Positions 21,616 to 34,782 of a stretch of 64,000 nt of DNA are shown here, piece by piece. A model generated the notes under the pieces. That model did not search any database, was not told where the DNA came from, and saw only the letters and a list, made by a program, of their open reading frames with translations. Within the stretch, counting starts at the first letter, position 1; each line of letters opens with the position of its first letter. The stretch lies in assembly GCF_040954645.1 (NCBI RefSeq), contig NC_092811.1, positions 86,729,199 through 86,793,198 of the forward strand, written 5' to 3'. The translations under genes and the position numbers were made by a program. The DNA is from Diabrotica undecimpunctata (taxonomy: Eukaryota > Arthropoda > Insecta > Coleoptera > Chrysomelidae).

Positions 21616-24017
21616 TCCGCTCAATATAGACATTTAAAATAACAAAAATTCCCTTAAGCCAAATACTGGTGGACAGCTGGGGTATACCATTACCAATAAA
21701 GTTTTAAAAATATTATCGATCGTCTGTGTGCTACAAAGTTATTCTAATTTAACGTCAAAATTTGAGGTTTTTTGAATTTTTTTTTCGAAAATCTTAAGTT
21801 TTATCAAAAATAACATTACTAATCCTAATAGTCAAAGTTGTAGACCTTAAAATTTTCTACAAAAATGGTTTTTATCATTTTTTTGCTAAGAGTTACCGTT
21901 CCTGAGATATCGCGATTCTACAAATAACATTAAACATGATATGCACAGATTTCCACGCCACCTGTGAGGTAGTGTACTCGGCGCATTTTATTACCATAGT
22001 TTTCCCTGTAGGCCTACTCCACTATCATCACAATTTTAGGATAATTTAAGAAATCAATACCCATCAAGTTCTAGATATTACCTTATTACTGATGTTGATT
22101 ATTGATAGCGCTATTGATTATTGGGTTAAGTATTGTTTGGATTTCTTTAGATATTTTAATCAGATTCATACTCTCGCATCTCGCATGTCTACTTCAACAG
22201 TCAAGTCTTCTTTCTCTTGCTGGATGTTATGCTCTTCATTAAAATCACATGAATCTTCCTCTATTATATTCAACTAAATATTTGAGCAAGATTGACCCGT
22301 GCAATATGTACACGCTGAAGAACACAGCATCCGACTTTTTACCCACATTTGACACTACAACTTTTTTTGCAATTGCAAAAAATAGTTTTGAGGAGTTTTT
22401 CTGGAGCAGGTGGGAGAAAAGTTTTATTCGGTTCCAGACTACTATCTATCAATTTCCAACCCCAGTCTTCTGGATTTAGTTAATTGCCTAGCCATGTTTG
22501 AACTTAATAATATACTCGATATAAGTATTGAATAGCAGATGCCGATGTTGGAAGAAGACATGATAGTTGTACTTGTTTCTTGTTTTGTGTACTTTTACAA
22601 AAGTTAAGTATCGGTATTGATCAATGCAAGTAATTTTTTTTGGTGCAATATACCGCAAGAAGAAAGCATATGCATAAACCGCACATAATTGTGCTGTTGG
22701 CCTCGTTTCTGATATTAAATTCATTTGTTATTAAACTGATCAAGTAATTTTCCACATATTTTATCATCTTCTTCAATGTCATACTATGATAGAATGATAT
22801 TTAGAATATTTTCAACGTTAATAATAAGATTTGCATCCCTTACATCATCAATAGCTAGTTTGTTTAATATACTTAACGTTAAAGTGAGTTAAAGTATTGT
22901 ATGAGCTCGAACTGCCCTCGCGTAAGCATGGTAATTAAGTATTTTCTCTAAAGATTTAGATGAAATAACTTCAGCGAGTACTTCCTTTAAACCACTTTCT
23001 TGCATAATATAATCGATTGCTCCAAAAATAACATAAGCACAAATAAAATTCTTCTAGTCTATTATAATCTTCGATACTTTACATCCTTTAGGGGCAGCAC
23101 ATACAACCTCGCGAGTTTTCATATATAAAGAGGTTAATTAAAAGTAATTATACATACTTGTGGTTATAACGTTTAGCATTCTCTAAAGCACAGAATAGTT
23201 GTGTATATTTTATTTTAATTACTTGCTGGTTGATGAACAAACAGCAAAATGTTATTTTTGACTTGGAAAAATCTATAACATTACTTGTCACGCATTGAAT
23301 ATAACCATTCCAATCAAATAAAGAAAAATTTTTGTATTTGCCTTAGAATCATGTCACATCAACTGTTTTCAAAAAATACTCTTTAGATTAACTTTTATAA
23401 TATTTTGCACATTTATTTTGCTGTATTCAACTATGCCAGTGTTTTGATAGACCTGCATAGATAAAAGAGCCTTTGCTGCAAAATCTTTCGCTAAAAGAAC
23501 TTCAGTTACTTGTTGCATCGACTTTTCTTATAATACAGTCCAAAGTATTAATTATTACATTAAATTTATGTCTGCAACGTATTACATGAATGTGCCTGTT
23601 TCTGGTGGTACAATATGAGGTTGACAACTAAAAACTGCTGCTGAATCATAGTTACTTGTTTTACTTTAAGAACAGTAAACGAACCCAATCGCCGATGAAA
23701 AAAAAACTGAAAGACCCAGCTGTAGTTTAGATTTAAAGGTTCTAGGCCGAACAGCAGTCATGATGCATGATAACTGGTAATCATCACTCGTTTCTTTGAA
23801 TTGAAAAATTTTCTCCATCGCAGATCTTACAGTTTCATCTTGTGGACGGCCAATTTTAGCAACAGAATTAGGATTTAAGAAAGATTTGTAACAACTCTCA
23901 TGATATTTTGTATCAGAAGCGAATGAATCATACGTAAAATTAATACGTTCAAGAACAACCTTTGAAACATCATCAGAACAATTTTTAGCTAATTTTAACA
24001 GGAATTCTTTGAATTTT

Positions 24018-25637
24018 TTGAAGATCTGCTTAGCGATAGTCGTGAAGAAGACCAAATAGAAATTACTTTGCCTGAAATGGATGAAAACTCTCAAGAGCCG
24101 CCCCCCACTGAAGAAGAAATTAGAGAAGCCATTTCAAAACTGAAAAATAACAAAGCTCCTGGTTTGGACAATCTTCCTGCCGAACTATTTAAGAATGGAT
24201 GTGACACCCTTTTTAAACACATGCATAAATTAGTAACCAAAATCTGGCAACGGAAGGAAACGCCCGCGGACTGGAAATTAGGTGTAATGCACCCTCTTCA
24301 CAAAAAGGGAGATATGATGGTATGTGATAATTATAGGGGCATCGCCCTACTTAACGTGGCATACAAAGTATTGTCCAACGTATTGTACAGAAGATTAATC
24401 CCCTATGCTGAACAAATAAATGGGAACTACCAGTGCGGTTTCCGACCCAATAAATCAACAACGGATCAAATCTTCACAGTCAGGCAGATTCTTGAGAAAA
24501 CGCTTGAGTTCGGAGTCGACACCCACCACATATTCGTGGATTTCAAAGCCGTATACGACTCAGTCAACAGACAAAAACGTTTACAGGCTATGGTGGAATT
24601 TTAAATGCCGCTTCATCTTGTTCAACTAACGGAACTTACACTCACAGACGTAGAGAGTATAGTCAGAATCCAAAACGACTTTTCCAGACCCTTCCATTGT
24701 AAAAATGGACTGAGACAGGGAGATGGACTGTCGTGTCTCTTATTTAACCTTGCACTAGAAAAAGTAATTCGAGAGTGCCATATTAATACGAATGGCACCA
24801 TCTTTAATAAATCTGTACAAGTGGTCGGATGTGCAGATGACATAGACATTATTGCTAGGTCCACAGAATCTCTCATCGAAGCATTTCGATCACTAAGAGC
24901 GTCTGCACTTAGAATGGGTTTAAACATAAACGCACAGAAAACCAAGTATATGTATTGTACTAGATCAGGCAACCAGATACCTAGACTATTAATTGATGAT
25001 CTGGAACTGGCAGGTATGGACACCTTCGTCTACCTGGGCTCACTGCTGACCAAAGACAACAATGTCTGCGAATAAATTAAAAGAAGAATAGTGCTTGCCA
25101 ATAAGTGCTATTATGGCTTGATTAAACATATGGCCCCAAAACTACCCAGAAAAATTAAAGTTACCATATATAAAACACTAATAAGGCCAGTGTTAACATA
25201 CGGGTCTGAAACGTGGTCACTTACACAGAACGACCAAGAATTGCTTAAACGTTTCGAGAGAAAAATTCTAAGGAAAATATATGGAGGAATCCAAGAACAG
25301 GATTTGTGGCGTAGGGGCTACAACTTTGAGTTATACAGAAGTTTTGGGGAACCTAACGTTGTAAAATGTATTAAATTAGCACGCCTTCGATGGATAGGAC
25401 ATGTAATTAGGCGAGATGAAGATGCAACGATCAGAAAAATTTTCGACCGAATAGGACCAGTGTGAAGACGAGCCAAAGGAAGACCAAAACTTAGGTATCA
25501 AGATAACATAGAGGATGATCTAAAATCCATCGGAGTTAAAGCATGTAGAAGAGTTGCCAGAGACAGGGGCGAATGGAAGATTGTTCTGAAGAAGGCTTTG
25601 GCTCATAACGAGCTGTAATGCCACTGATAATGATGAT
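24018..25637 (+). mobile_element. RTE-like LINE with target-site duplication
   Basis: 5'-truncated LINE inserted in the long-TIR element. The 11 bases CTTTGAATTTT occur at 24007-24017 and 25638-25648. The 3' end is GCCACTGATAATGATGAT. Its removal rejoins the minus-strand protein pieces on either side. Confidence 0.85.
24020..25618 (+). pseudogene. LINE reverse transcriptase (RTE-like), nearly complete RT
   Basis: Order: ISKLKNNKAPGLDNLPAELF, CDNYRGIALLNVAYKVL, NYQCGFRPNKSTTDQIF, HIFVDFKAVYDSVNRQK (A-Y-D changed to V-Y-D), GLRQGDGLSCLLFNLALE, VGCADDIDIIARS (catalytic A-D-D kept), VYLGSLLTKDNN, FERKILRKIYGGI, LRWIGHVIRRDED. Breaks: stop TAA at 24602 with a short deletion, TAA at 25074, TGA at 25463. 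It is one of the better preserved RT domains in the window but not functional. Confidence 0.85.
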
Positions 25638-25887
25638 CTTTGAATTTTAGTGTAGTCACGTTACAATTTTTTTTTCGAAGAAGCTGTGTTTTTTTTTCTC
25701 AGTTTCTTCATTGACTTTATTGCCACAAAATAAAAAGTATTTTTTAAAACAAAAATTTGATTCACTTACTCGCGTTCTAGTACGAGGTGGACTTATTTTT
25801 GAAGTACTAGCCTGTTCCTCTTCACGTTGTCTTTTCACTGCAGCGATTAAAGTTTTCCGGGCGTATGATTTTCTACAATCCATGTGT

Positions 25888-26561
25888 CTTCTTCTTCTTC
25901 AGTCTCAATTGGTCCACTGCTGGACATAGGCCTCTTTTCTAAATCCCGCCTGTTCAACCGGTTGATATAAATCAAGTTTTTGTGTTATGCGGTTGGTTAT
26001 TATGCCAAGCTGCCAGCCACAGACTGGCTATTCTTTTTTCTGTTAGACACTTATTCAACAAAACTTCCACAACCTTTACAACGATGTTGCCGCCCATTTT
26101 TAACATTTCAGACGTTATATGATCCTCACCAGGAGCTTTTTATTTTTCATTTGCTGTAAGACATGTCTAATTTCCGAAGAAGTTATTTTGGGGAGAGGCT
26201 CCGAATCGACGTTTAGAATTGTTCTATGGTCTTTTCCGGGGTTTTGTATAGTAGATGTCGTTGTTATTTTCGTTCTTTTCTATTTTAGCGTTGAGATCTC
26301 CCGTAATTATTACGTAATATGTTTTCTCTAAGTTTCTGGCTCTTGGAATGTCTTCATAAAGTTGTTCTACCTCTTCATCATCTGCAGAAGAAGTTGGTGC
26401 ATAACAGTGGATTATTTGAGTGCTGTATCTACGATTTAGTTTTATTACCAGATAGATAACTATTAGAAATCGCTTGGAATTTAGTTACCAAGTTTTCAAT
26501 TCTCTTATGTAGCAAAAAGTCTACGCCTCCTATACCTTGGTTATTTCCTCTATTGTATTGG
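25888..26561 (-). mobile_element. Internally deleted RTE-like LINE, minus strand
   Basis: Flanked by the 14-bp duplication TACAATCCATGTGT (25874-25887) and TACAATACATGTGT (26562-26575). On the minus strand it holds EN remnants (GVDFLLHKRIENLVTKF, IHCYAPTSSADDEEVEQL, ITGDLNAKIEKNE) fused to the start of RT (KAPGEDHITSEMLKMGGNIV) and then a 3' end with GGCCTATGTCCAGCAGTGG and a GAAGAAGAAG tail. The RT core is deleted. Confidence 0.75.
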
Positions 26562-27350
26562 TACAATACATGTGTATTGTAATGGATTTTTGAGTTCTTA
26601 AATATTCCGTAAACTCATCACCTCTCGCGACAATAGCCTCTATTAAATTTGCCATTTCACGATCAACCACAACTGTTTTATCTTCACTTAAAATTTTATT
26701 GCAAATAAAGCAAAACTGAGCCATTTTTGAAGCTATAAAATAGCACAAATAACCTAAATTATAGTCGCTTGTAATAAGTACGTATCTTCACATGAACTAA
26801 ACCTTTAGCACTAGAAGAAACATGTATATGAACTAGACCTACGGCCAATAGAATAGCCAGATATTTTTCAAGGCCACGTTAGTAGAAGGAATTCAGTTAG
26901 GAGCTGACTATCTTTAGAATAAATGTTTTCAAAATAGTATATTATATATAAAAGAAATACAAATAGGTATTTACATTTGTCTGAAGTACCTGATATGTAT
27001 ATACATGGCTTACATGTACATACCATGTATAATGTGACTCTTAGAATCGCAATATCTTAGGAATGGTAACTTTTAGAAAAAAAATCATAAAGGCTATTTA
27101 AATTTAAAAGAATTTTAAGATCTACAACTTTGGTTTGAGGTTTTTTTTGATAAAACTTACCGTTTTCGACAAAAATCCAAAAAACTTCAAATTTTGACAT
27201 TTTATCCCAAATAACTTTTGTAGCAAACACACGATCGATGGGGATTTTTAAAACTATATATGTAATGGTAAATCCCAGCTCTTCAGCAATATTTGGCTTT
27301 CTGGGAATTTTCGTTATTTCACCACTAGTTTTATATCTAAATTGACCGGA

Positions 27351-30300
27351 TTATTATTACTTGAACTTTATACAATGTCTTTTTACTTGGAAATTAATTA
27401 TATACTTGCTTAAAGTATATCAATTTTTTTTTCGATTAAATAATTTTTAACTGAGTTTTACTCTAAATTTTTAAAATTAATATTTCATAATTACTTAATT
27501 TTCAATATTAAACTAATTATTTTTAATTAGCTGTTACAGATTACTACTGCATATATACCCTTTTCCTGGGGAGAACATTGTCTACTTGTTTTCTTTGAGA
27601 AAAATTTCTCAGTTGTGTTCGAAATTTTTGTGATGGGTGGTAGGAGTGTGTAACATTATAAAGGTCACATGTTTGTAATTTTTTTTAATAATTATTTTAC
27701 TATAATTTATTTTGATTTTATTCACTTGTTAACTTTATCTATTACTATACGATTTTTATTCTAAAAATAGTTGGCGTCCAATTCTTCTTTCAACTCTTCA
27801 ATCAACTAAATATCATATTTAATCTTTACTTTTCATTTTTAATCTTCATTTATTTCAGTCATATTTCCTATATTTAACTCCACTCTATTCTATATCACAG
27901 ACATGGAATATATAAATTTCTATGCCCCACTTCAATATGCAGTATATCTGTTAGTTGGCAACTGTGCTTTGTCATGTCACTTCTCTGTCATTGCCACAAT
28001 TCTGTAGTGGTATGTTTTTTATAAATATCGTTTATTTATAAAAAGGCATGCTTGGATTGAGAAATAATTTATAATATTAAATTTTTTTTTTTGGGGTAGG
28101 TTATATTTAATATTTAACCAACTTCCAGTGTCTTTTTATGATTTACAATTTGACTTCTTTTATTTATACATAACCTCTTTCACACTGTAGCGTTTTAAAT
28201 TTTATAATACGTTCCTGTTCGTTTATCTCGTCAGAACGCATAAAGATTGCCAAAAAATCTGTTTTTGTCTTTTACGAAAATCCTTAATGCGTAAATAACG
28301 CTGGATATATTTTTTGTCTATGTGTACTTTTAAATCCCATTTTGTTAATTTGAATTATGTTATCTATTTCGACAAGTTTTTGTCGCCTAGAGGATTATAT
28401 TTCATGATGCCCCCAGAATATAAAAAAGAGTTTTTTTTATCTTTCGTCGTTAAAACGCAATAAACTGGAATATTTAAAAAGTTGTTTTTGTCGCTGAACA
28501 ACGATTTGTTTACATTCGAGTCCCCTAATATAATATTGCAAGTCAGGTATACGGTTTTTCTAAGACGTATTAACTGAGAATATTTTTTTTGTCTTTGTTT
28601 ACATTATTATTCCCCTATTCTCTGTATGTATTGTGAGGTAAAAAATTTCCAGTTACCCAATTTAAAAGTAGATGTTTCGAGATTATTTTTTGTCGGTTCG
28701 TTGCTAAGAACTAGGTCAAGTGGAGGGTAGATTGTTTGTTTTAAGTTTGTAGGCAAAAACTAGCTGTGAGACGTAAAGGGAAATTTATTTTGGTCGAATT
28801 TGTAAAATCTAACGAAGAGGAGTCAAGCGATATATCTGAGACAGAAAAGATGTTTGAGTAATTAGGAATCGCGAGTCGATTCAATTTCTTTTTGTTATGT
28901 TGTAAGACCGGTTAAGGTGATAATACTCTTTGAAATATGGCAGTTTAAAACAGAGTAATCACTATAAGATTTGTGCACCGGCACTGAAGAAATTTTGTAA
29001 AATAAGTATTATATAGAATGTCCCCGTCGATAGCTTGATTTCCTCCACCAAGTTCCTGTTTCAATCGTTCCTGCCTAAGTATGGAAATGGTTTCCTTTTG
29101 TTCGAGTTGAGAGTTTTGTCCTTTGCAGCTCCAATCCCAGAGAAAGTAGCAAGTTTTTTTTTGAAAGTTAAGTGAAACAAGTGAAATTAAGGTAACAATT
29201 AACATTTTAAATTTTAAAGTAAAGACAGACTCTTTTTTTTGATAATTATTAATAATTGCTTTCATTAAAATTTAAAAGGATTTGTAATATTTAATAAATT
29301 GTAAATTTTATGGTTTAACTTAGCTGTCATTTTACCTTTTTTTTTATTTAATGTTAACATATGACAGCCAGCTTTATTATTTTCGATATTTATTTGTTAA
29401 AAAAAAAGGTTAACCTCTGGCGGTAACATTTGTAAGTTTTTATAGTATCTCCAACCCCTTTGTAAACAGAGTTTGTAAACGGACACATGTAAGTTTTTTT
29501 ATTCTGTATTTTTCAACTATTTATATAGTATATTTTTTGAGCCATTTATATTTTTGTAACTGTTTGTTAGAGACACAAATAAATGTTTAATTTATTGCTC
29601 CAACCATTTTGTTTATTTTAGTTTAGAAAAATCTCCTAACCTTTTTTTGTGTGTTTACTTTTTAGGAAGGAAGAGCCCTTTTCTTCTTTCCTCCAGCAAG
29701 TTTAGGATCCTTCAAAGCGGCGCCCTTGTTCTAAATTGCTAGAAGCCCTTCCTTGTTGTTTTATTTGCCCAGTTGCCCAGGAGATTTGAGTAAGTACCCC
29801 TTTATTTCATTCATTGTGTAGATACCCCAATCCGACCCATTTATTTCAACTTATCCACGACCCCAGCTCTCCAGCAACCCCCTGAGTGCCGTTGGCATAC
29901 GTTTCGAATTATTTTGCTTGCCATATCTTCGCCCCCATAGTTTTTGTCCCCTATTTCTACCCCTATGTTCGTACCCTGAATAAGGCAATATATATTTCGT
30001 TACAACACATGTTTCTTTTAACTTTAAAATTCATCCAATATGCAGTTATTATCTTTATTATAATTTAACTAATTTTTTTAATAATTATATTATCCATTTT
30101 ATCCTTCCCAATTTGCTATTTTCTATTTAATAATTATTTCGAACGAACAAATGGTTAATTTTTTAGTTTTTTTGCCTAATTAACTTTTAACCACCCTTTT
30201 TTGTGAGGAATTTAACCACACACATGGGATGAAAACTGCAGCAGATGCTGAATACAGAACATGCAGAACGTAATAGCTGCTCAGAACTAAAAGGGCTCGA

Positions 30301-30734
30301 TACCGGCATCTCACTATATTTTGTAATCCGTTGAAGCTAACGAGTTATCCAGTGATGTCATAAATATCATATTTTATATTTGTAAAGCTTATAGGCAAGA
30401 TTTGCCTAGATTTTTAATATTAAAATTTATTTTATATTTTTTATGTACAGTAAATATCATTAGATAATATCTCGGTTTATTTTTGCCAGCCAAACTCATT
30501 GTTCAGATTTACTTCTAAGATAAGACGTTCTCACGCCTAAAGGACTGAGCTAGAGGAAGCCTAACAATTGGCTCCCAAAGAAAGTTGTGAGGTTTATTGT
30601 TCTACATTGGCTCCCAAGTTTAGAAGGTAGTTATATTGTTACCCATTAGTACCCAACGTTTCTGATGGGTCGTTCAATGATTACAAGCGGTATGATTATG
30701 TTAGATAAAAAGTAAAATATTAAGGAAGTCTTAC
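27351..30734. other. Host-gene intron, no recognised gene
   Basis: About 3.4 kb without any transposon protein I can recognise. 28210-28630 contains three or four loose copies of a unit with A-C-G-x-x-x-T-A-A-x-x-C-T-G-G-A-x-A-T-A-T, T-T-T-T-T-G-T-C and T-T-T-A-C-A-T-T. 29480-29830 has AATAAA signals and a GC-richer stretch that could be a retroelement LTR/leader. Neither is firm. Confidence 0.35.
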
Positions 30735-31038
30735 CTGCTTGTTTAACTGAAGTTTCCATAAGTTCCAAACCTTCAAGGACTACGAAAATGATTTTGGGTT
30801 TTACTTCTTTCAGCAAATAAACCGTTTCCAAAATGGATAATGTTTGATCCATAGATGCTACCGGAATATTTAAGAATATACTAGCAATGAATGGCACTAC
30901 ACCTTCTTTGTGATTGTAAGAACAAAGCACAACAACATCGTCGTTCGTTAAATTTCTTGTTGAGAGATGACAGGCTGTGCGTACACAACGCTGTAAAAGT
31001 TCACCGTAGGTTTGCTCTTCCTCGGTATCAGCAATATA
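30735..31038 (-). CDS. Host acyl-CoA synthetase/luciferase-like gene, second recognised exon
   Basis: Codes for 101 residues plus one base. It begins YIADTEEEQTYGELLQR, right after a TTGTTTTAG acceptor, and ends at AAGCAG before a GTAAGA donor (phase 1). Pieces such as TNDDVVVLCSYNH, FIASIFLNIPVASMD and VKPKIIFVV align by eye with the region of firefly luciferase holding its T-Y-A-E-Y, RIVVCSEN and PTVVFVS stretches. The reading frame is open over its whole length although all surrounding DNA is decayed transposon, which argues that the exon is under selection. Intron to the next exon: about 9.8 kb. Confidence 0.85.
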
Positions 31039-31695
31039 CTAAAACAAGAAATGGGTAATATTGTACTCATATTTTTTCAGAGTATATTATAAGGGCCATA
31101 GAGAAAAAAAAAAGAAAGTTAACCATCATATCTAATGCCAATTTCAATGAAAAAGATTTTGACTGTTATTTCTCCGTTAGTGAAAAATACTTACAAGTTG
31201 CATAAAACTATGTTTAATCATTTATATACTTCCGCCACATTACACTAATTTGGTGACGAGGTAACTGGAAAAGTGATTGTATATATTTCACCCGGTATCT
31301 GGTTTTGTTGCTCTTAGGCAACAGCATCTTTATACCTAAGCACCTGAGTCAATTTCTATTATATATTGCTGTTATGCGACAATGATAACTGTAAGAAACA
31401 GGTCGTGTTAGTGGCGACATCTAACATTCAATAGAGATATTCGAAAAAAAAATTTAAGTACAAAGGATACCGGTAGAGGTCCACGTTTAAGTGGGTGTGT
31501 CATAGTTGTTATTGCCAAACGTGTGTTGGGAGTATTCTGAGGTTAGCTTTTTACTTTGTGTAAAAACAAAGGTTGTTTTAGTGTAATTATGTGCTACTTT
31601 TGCTGTATACGGTAAATAATCATATTATTTTGTCGAATAAAAATCACAGAAGTAATTGAGTTTTTTTTTTCAGTATAAGATTTCACTATGAAAAT
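31039..31695. other. Host-gene intron, possible piggyBac 5' end
   Basis: No coding sequence. 31310-31330 carries GTTGCTCTTAGGCAACA and 33721-33738 carries TTGCTTCTAGGCAACA, near-identical short palindromes on each side of the piggyBac ORF; they may be subterminal motifs of that element. Confidence 0.35.
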
Positions 31696-31699
31696 TTAA

Positions 31700-33590
<1,891 letters not shown>

Positions 33591-33989
33591 TAGAAAAAGT
33601 TTTTATATTAAATCAATAATATGTTCTTTTGTTAAACAGTTCTTTACATATTATGTTTAACTAAATTTTGAGATCTTCATTAGTGAAGTTAGTGCCAAAT
33701 AATGTTTCTTGGCTGGAAATGTTGCTTCTAGGCAACAAATTCAAAAACCGCTTCCCCCTGGCTTCTGCTTTTTCTTACCATAGGGTGTTATTGAGTGTTA
33801 TATAAGATTATGTACCCAATAAAATAATTTTACATCTATTTTTGGTATTGCCAAATACCAGGTTTTAGTGTTGACATTGCTAAAAGTGTAAAACAGTGGA
33901 AAAGAGGGCCGTGGTGCCACTTGGATCACAGTTCATAACAGTTGTACATGCAACGTACAATAGTCTTAATAATTATATATCTTAATAAT

Positions 33990-34782
33990 ATATCCTAATA
34001 ATTAGCAACGTTTAAAAGTACTGACGATTTTGAAATATTTGAAGAAAAGCTGTGTGATTAACATTACTCAGTAAAGACATTTACAAAGTGCTGAAAAACG
34101 TATGTGCACCTAACAAAGCAAAAGAGAAATCATTTGATGATATTATGGCACTAATGAACAGTCAATTTAAACCTCGCATTGCAATTTATAGAAGAAGAAT
34201 AAAATTTGAAACATTGAGACAGGAAGATATAACTATAAATAAATGGTATATTAATATTAAAGTTAGTTAACAATATGGCAACTCCATGTGAATTTGGTGA
34301 TAAGTTAATGTATAGAGCACAAGAAAAATTTGTAGTTGGAATAAAACCAGGCCCAATATTAGTCCGAGTTTTAAAGATCTTTTAGAAATAGTACTGGCAA
34401 AGGAAGCAACTTTGAGAGAATCCAGAGGAGTGAACATAAATTATTCAGAAGCCAAAAGGGAAGGTGGTAAGAAAATTCCACTAAGACAACCAAGTTCATT
34501 AGATCAAACTAAGACTAATAGGATATCTTTGAGTAATAAAAGGGATAATTTGTGTTTTTATCGTAATAAGTCCGATCATGATTATAACCTTTTTTTATTT
34601 TAGAAAATTTATCTGTAAAAAATGCAAAAAAGTAGGGCATATTGCTGCAGCATATAAAGTTAGAAGAAACAATTTTATAGAATACATAGAAACCGATGAT
34701 GTAGATGCTGAGGGCAATAACTCAGAGGTAGATAGTATAGTGGAAATGCTGCAGGTACATGTTTATAGTGTTGACGCTTATA
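33990..34782 (+). pseudogene. Gypsy gag and zinc knuckle remnant
   Basis: LKNVCAPNKAKEKSFDDIMA and FKPRIAIYRRRIKFETLRQE (34090-34220) resemble the gag of K02A2.6-type Ty3/gypsy elements. Then, after stops, LLEIVLAKEATLRESRG. 34605-34655 reads FICKKCKKVGHIAAAY, a C-x2-C-x4-H-x4-C zinc knuckle with the last cysteine changed to tyrosine. An acidic stretch follows up to the mariner insert. Confidence 0.65.

Larger units (their letters stand above)
22240..26727 (-). pseudogene. Transposon protein with N-terminal zinc motifs and C-terminal CXC-like domain
   Basis: Pieces on the minus strand, in protein order: MAQFCFICNKILSEDKTVV (26727 down), DCRKSYARKTLIAAVKRQRE (25880 down), FLLKLAKNCSDDVSKVVLER, YHESCYKSFLNPNS and IGRPQDETVRSAME (24000-23800), FGAIDYIMQESGLKEVLAEV and LNYHAYARAVRAHTIL (23030-22900), and a cysteine-rich end (CNCKKSC-S-V-K-C) near 22310-22390. 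The order is that of a dispersed invertebrate transposon protein family known to me only as uncharacterised. Two LINE insertions and many stops disable it. Confidence 0.55.
21616..27350 (-). mobile_element. Long-inverted-repeat DNA element of uncertain superfamily
   Basis: Left arm 21616 to about 21965 and right arm about 27000-27350 are inverted copies over roughly 330-350 bp (landmarks GCCAAATACTGGTGGACAGC versus the complement of GCTCTTCAGCAATATTTGGC, and ATCGATCG in both). Divergence is perhaps 25 percent. It encodes one minus-strand protein in pieces (26727 to 22240). Two LINEs sit inside (24018-25637 and 25888-26561). Exact ends and target duplication are not certain; the outermost common bases are TCCGSTCAAT. 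Confidence 0.65.

Noticed and set aside
29480..29830. A full LTR retroelement leader
   Set aside because: AATAAA signals and a GC-richer stretch are suggestive, but no second LTR, primer site or gag could be seen.
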